From assembly GCA_902766815.1 (NCBI GenBank), contig CACXEZ010000157.1, forward strand, positions 1 through 7,089: a DNA stretch of 7,089 nucleotides. Direction: 5' to 3'. Positions 5,047-7,089 of the stretch are shown in pieces. A model generated the notes under the pieces. It was not told where the DNA came from. It was given only the letters and a program-made list of their open reading frames with translations, and searched no databases. The stretch comes from an uncultured Erysipelotrichaceae bacterium. GTDB lineage: Bacteria; Bacillota_I; Bacilli_A; RF39; UBA660. Position numbers and translations under genes: made by a program. Positions within the stretch are counted from its first letter, which is position 1. Every line of letters begins with the position of its first letter.

Positions 5047-6810
5047 TTAATTGATATTATTGTTCCAATCAACCATCCATTTATTATAAATAGAAGCATT
5101 AGAACTATGTGGTTCAGGATTAGGAATTTGCATTTTAACAATCATAGGTATTTTCATCATTTTTCCAAAAGCAACACAGGTACCAGCCTGCAAAGACTTT
5201 TGTTTTTCAATAACATCAGAACTGATATTAGGAACCATTTTCCTAATATACTCTAAATCACTTGGGTGTGTAATTTTAAAAATCAAAAAATTAGTACATT
5301 GAGAAATTACTGTTTCACTAAGCTCAGTCGGTCTTTGTGTAATTAAATCTAAAATAACCCCAAATTTTCTACCTTCTTTAGCAATTCTTTCAAAAATATT
5401 ATAACCTAATATATTAATATCATTATCATTTTGCACGTAACGATGTGCTTCTTCAAGCATTAAATGAAATGGCATAGCACCTCGATCCTGTAATCCTTTA
5501 CAGAACTTAAAAATAATACGGCAATAAACTTTTACTAATGCTTTAGCAAATCTATCATCTATATCTTCCAAGACAAAATTAATAATTTGTGCTCTTTTTG
5601 TCTGGCCAACCATAACAATATTTGTAATAAACTCTGATATAGAGCAAAATTGCTCACATTGGAATATTTGTTTATAACTACTATTGTTAATAGTATGAAG
5701 CTTAACTTTTAAAGCCATTGCTTCAGAAGATGTTTTTTCATTTAAAAGCAAACCTTCACTAATTAAAGCAAAATTAAGTGCAATTTCTAAATCATCTAAA
5801 GTAAAATAAGTAGGAACATAATCTTCATTCCACTTTGTATCGTTATCAATAAATTTTTGAATATATTCAGCAATTAAAACCCGTTCAGCAAATTCTCCCC
5901 TACTATCTATTTCAAAGCATTTACGAAACTGTCTAGTATAACCAACACCAGGAACATCTACATCCAAATTCAATTCTTCCGTATGACAACTTTCTAAAAT
6001 AGAAAATATTTGATCACGAATACGTCCAGGAGTTTGATTAGTATACAAAACTGAAACAATAGCACTAGCAATCAAATGATTTTTATAACGGTGTGATTCC
6101 TCATCATTTCTAGCAAAAGTAGATACTAAACTTAACATCTTCTCAATAATAGAAAGTTGAGAATATTCAGTAACATCTAACAAATTAGCGTAATCATCTA
6201 CTGTAAGTAACCATAACGGCAAATTAATTTTATTACCAGATTGTCCATGAATAGAATACATCTTGTAATTGTAATTAACATTAAGACTATTAATAGATTT
6301 AAAAGCATTATCATATTCATCAGTATTATTAAAAATAAAAATATTACTATTAAATGGAATCTTGTCAGGTATATTAAATAAATTCTGTACAAATCTAGAC
6401 ATCCCATATGTTTTACCACTACCAGTATTTCCAAAAAAAGCATTATGATTACTCCACATATCATCAATATTAATTTTTATAGGGCAGTCATTATATAAAG
6501 GGGATAAACCTAAAACCATACTCTTATTATCGTTTTTACCAACTAGTTCATCCAACTCTTCTTGATTTATCAATCGAGTAGCAGCAGCTAAACTAGGTTT
6601 TCGAATAATACCACTATAAAATTTTCCATCAATAAATTCTCCCAAAAATGAAACTTTAATCTGTCCATCGCTAACTTCCTCTACCTCACCTAAAATTTTC
6701 TTTGAATCATCTTCAAATATCAAATTCATATTAAGTAAGTCATCATTTGTATTTCCTTCAATACGAACAATGGCATAATTTTTACTAATATTAACGAGTT
6801 CTTTAAACAT
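5047..6810 (-). CDS. HerA-type DNA-translocating ATPase (DUF87 family)
   Basis: This is a 587-residue ATPase of the HerA/FtsK superfamily, hexameric motors that pump double-stranded DNA. Visible parts: an N-terminal beta-rich segment (about 1-110) consistent with a HAS-barrel; Walker A GNTGSGKT at 127-134; LPLWLLTVDDYANLL at 197-211, a common block after the core strand; Walker B with catalytic acid FHLMLEEAHR at 448-457; the arginine-bearing RIAKEGRKFGV at 475-485; and TQRPTELSETVISQCTNFL at 491-509, the typical C-terminal motif. The ATG at 6810 has AGGAGG upstream; a GTG at 6816 is too close to it. HerA usually works with the nuclease NurA in end resection, or with SIR2- or nuclease-type effectors in phage defence. 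No partner is visible in the window, and none can lie directly downstream because oriC follows. The function is therefore inferred as DNA translocation only. No transmembrane segment or FtsK gamma domain is evident. Confidence 0.85.
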   Translation of the reverse strand: MFKELVNISKNYAIVRIEGNTNDDLLNMNLIFEDDSKKILGEVEEVSDGQIKVSFLGEFIDGKFYSGIIRKPSLAAATRLINQEELDELVGKNDNKSMVLGLSPLYNDCPIKINIDDMWSNHNAFFGNTGSGKTYGMSRFVQNLFNIPDKIPFNSNIFIFNNTDEYDNAFKSINSLNVNYNYKMYSIHGQSGNKINLPLWLLTVDDYANLLDVTEYSQLSIIEKMLSLVSTFARNDEESHRYKNHLIASAIVSVLYTNQTPGRIRDQIFSILESCHTEELNLDVDVPGVGYTRQFRKCFEIDSRGEFAERVLIAEYIQKFIDNDTKWNEDYVPTYFTLDDLEIALNFALISEGLLLNEKTSSEAMALKVKLHTINNSSYKQIFQCEQFCSISEFITNIVMVGQTKRAQIINFVLEDIDDRFAKALVKVYCRIIFKFCKGLQDRGAMPFHLMLEEAHRYVQNDNDINILGYNIFERIAKEGRKFGVILDLITQRPTELSETVISQCTNFLIFKITHPSDLEYIRKMVPNISSDVIEKQKSLQAGTCVAFGKMMKIPMIVKMQIPNPEPHSSNASIYNKWMVDWNNNIN

Positions 6811-6835
6811 ATACACACCTCCTAGTATATAAATA

Positions 6836-6863
6836 ATTTTACCACAAAAACTAATAATAACAA
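6836..6863 (-). promoter_or_regulatory. herA promoter, extended -10
   Basis: The minus strand has TGGTAAAAT (TAAAAT at 6836-6841 with the TGn extension) and TTGTTA as -35 (6858-6863, four of six) at a 16-base spacing. The core TGTGGTA(A/T)AAT is nearly identical to the recF promoter. The predicted start near 6829 gives a leader of about 19 bases that carries AGGAGG. herA therefore looks like the first gene of its own transcript. Confidence 0.55.
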
Positions 6864-6888
6864 AGTAAAAACAAAATATTTTAGAATA

Positions 6889-6958
6889 TTAATTAGTGAT
6901 ACTAGTTAAAAATGTTCATATAAATGTAAATACTTAATAAAAAAACAACGTATTAAGT
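6889..6958. repeat. inverted repeats upstream of herA
   Basis: ACTTAATA (6932-6939) and TATTAAGT (6951-6958) are a perfect 8-bp inverted repeat with an 11-base spacer. TTAATTAG (6889-6896) and CTAGTTAA (6902-6909) match at 7 of 8 positions with a 5-base spacer. Both lie upstream of the herA promoter and could be regulator sites. In such AT-rich DNA chance is a real alternative. The rest of 6864-7030 holds no gene that I can support. Confidence 0.35.
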
Positions 6959-7032
6959 CATTAAAAATCAACAAAATTTAGTAAATAACAATAATTTTAA
7001 CCCAGGATAAAAACATGAAATTTTTTTAAAAT

Positions 7033-7075
7033 GAGATTAAACATTTGTAATTAATGGATTTAATCTCTTTTTCTT
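7033..7075 (+). terminator. terminator-like hairpin near the right edge
   Basis: GAGATTAAA (7033-7041) pairs with TTTAATCTC (7059-7067), and the stem continues inward as CATT (7042-7045) with AATG (7053-7056) across a two-base bulge, giving 13 pairs. The plus strand then has TTTTTCTT. The reverse direction has only a short ATTTT tail. No plus-strand gene in the window ends here, so it may be bidirectional and serve a minus-strand gene beyond the edge, or end an unseen small RNA. Confidence 0.5.
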
Positions 7076-7089
7076 TATAAAAATTTGTA

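Noticed and set aside
6198..6467. 89-codon minus-strand frame rich in Leu and Ile
   Set aside because: It is an out-of-frame reading of the herA coding sequence; the apparent hydrophobicity is a frame artefact.
1..7089. CRISPR arrays, tRNA or rRNA genes, insertion sequences
   Set aside because: I saw no regularly spaced long repeats, no tRNA cloverleaf, no rRNA segment and no transposase-like frame on either strand.

Overview
The window is strongly AT-rich and reads as the replication-origin neighbourhood of a low-GC Gram-positive bacterium (Bacilli, or a related Erysipelotrichia- or RF39-like lineage). Three things support this: the dnaA-dnaN-recF-gyrB core, two clusters of DnaA boxes flanking dnaA, and a recognisable homologue of the competence regulator ComK, a family I know mainly from Bacilli. 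The reading frames stay open with TGA as a stop codon, so there is no sign of a Mycoplasma-type code. The taxon is inferred; no rRNA is present to settle it.

All genes lie on the minus strand. In transcription order (right to left) they are: a HerA-type ATPase (6810-5047) with its own promoter and an A/T-only terminator; a 378-bp spacer with DnaA boxes and the dnaA promoter; dnaA (4668-3271); a spacer with seven DnaA boxes or near-matches and a very AT-rich tract, the likely unwinding region; dnaN (3096-1981), closed by a hairpin terminator; comK (1863-1369); a spacer with a third, inverted DnaA-box pair and an extended -10 promoter; recF (1185-55); and the first 20 codons of gyrB (62-1), which overlaps recF by 8 bases.

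DnaA, DnaN, RecF and GyrB are the expected origin set: initiator, sliding clamp, gap-repair loader and supercoiling enzyme. Two things depart from the usual Firmicutes order. First, the short S4-domain gene (yaaA/rlbA) normally found between dnaN and recF is absent, and comK occupies that place. comK has an isolating terminator upstream, a 24-bp perfect dyad at its predicted transcription start and tandem repeats near the -35, so it looks independently regulated. Second, a HerA-like DNA-translocating ATPase stands directly upstream of dnaA, where the divergent rpmH-rnpA-yidC cluster is common.

The most interesting idea here is that a competence regulator has been embedded in the DnaA-controlled origin region, with DnaA boxes between it and recF-gyrB. 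The right end (6864-7089) holds no gene that I can support, only inverted repeats and a terminator-like hairpin.
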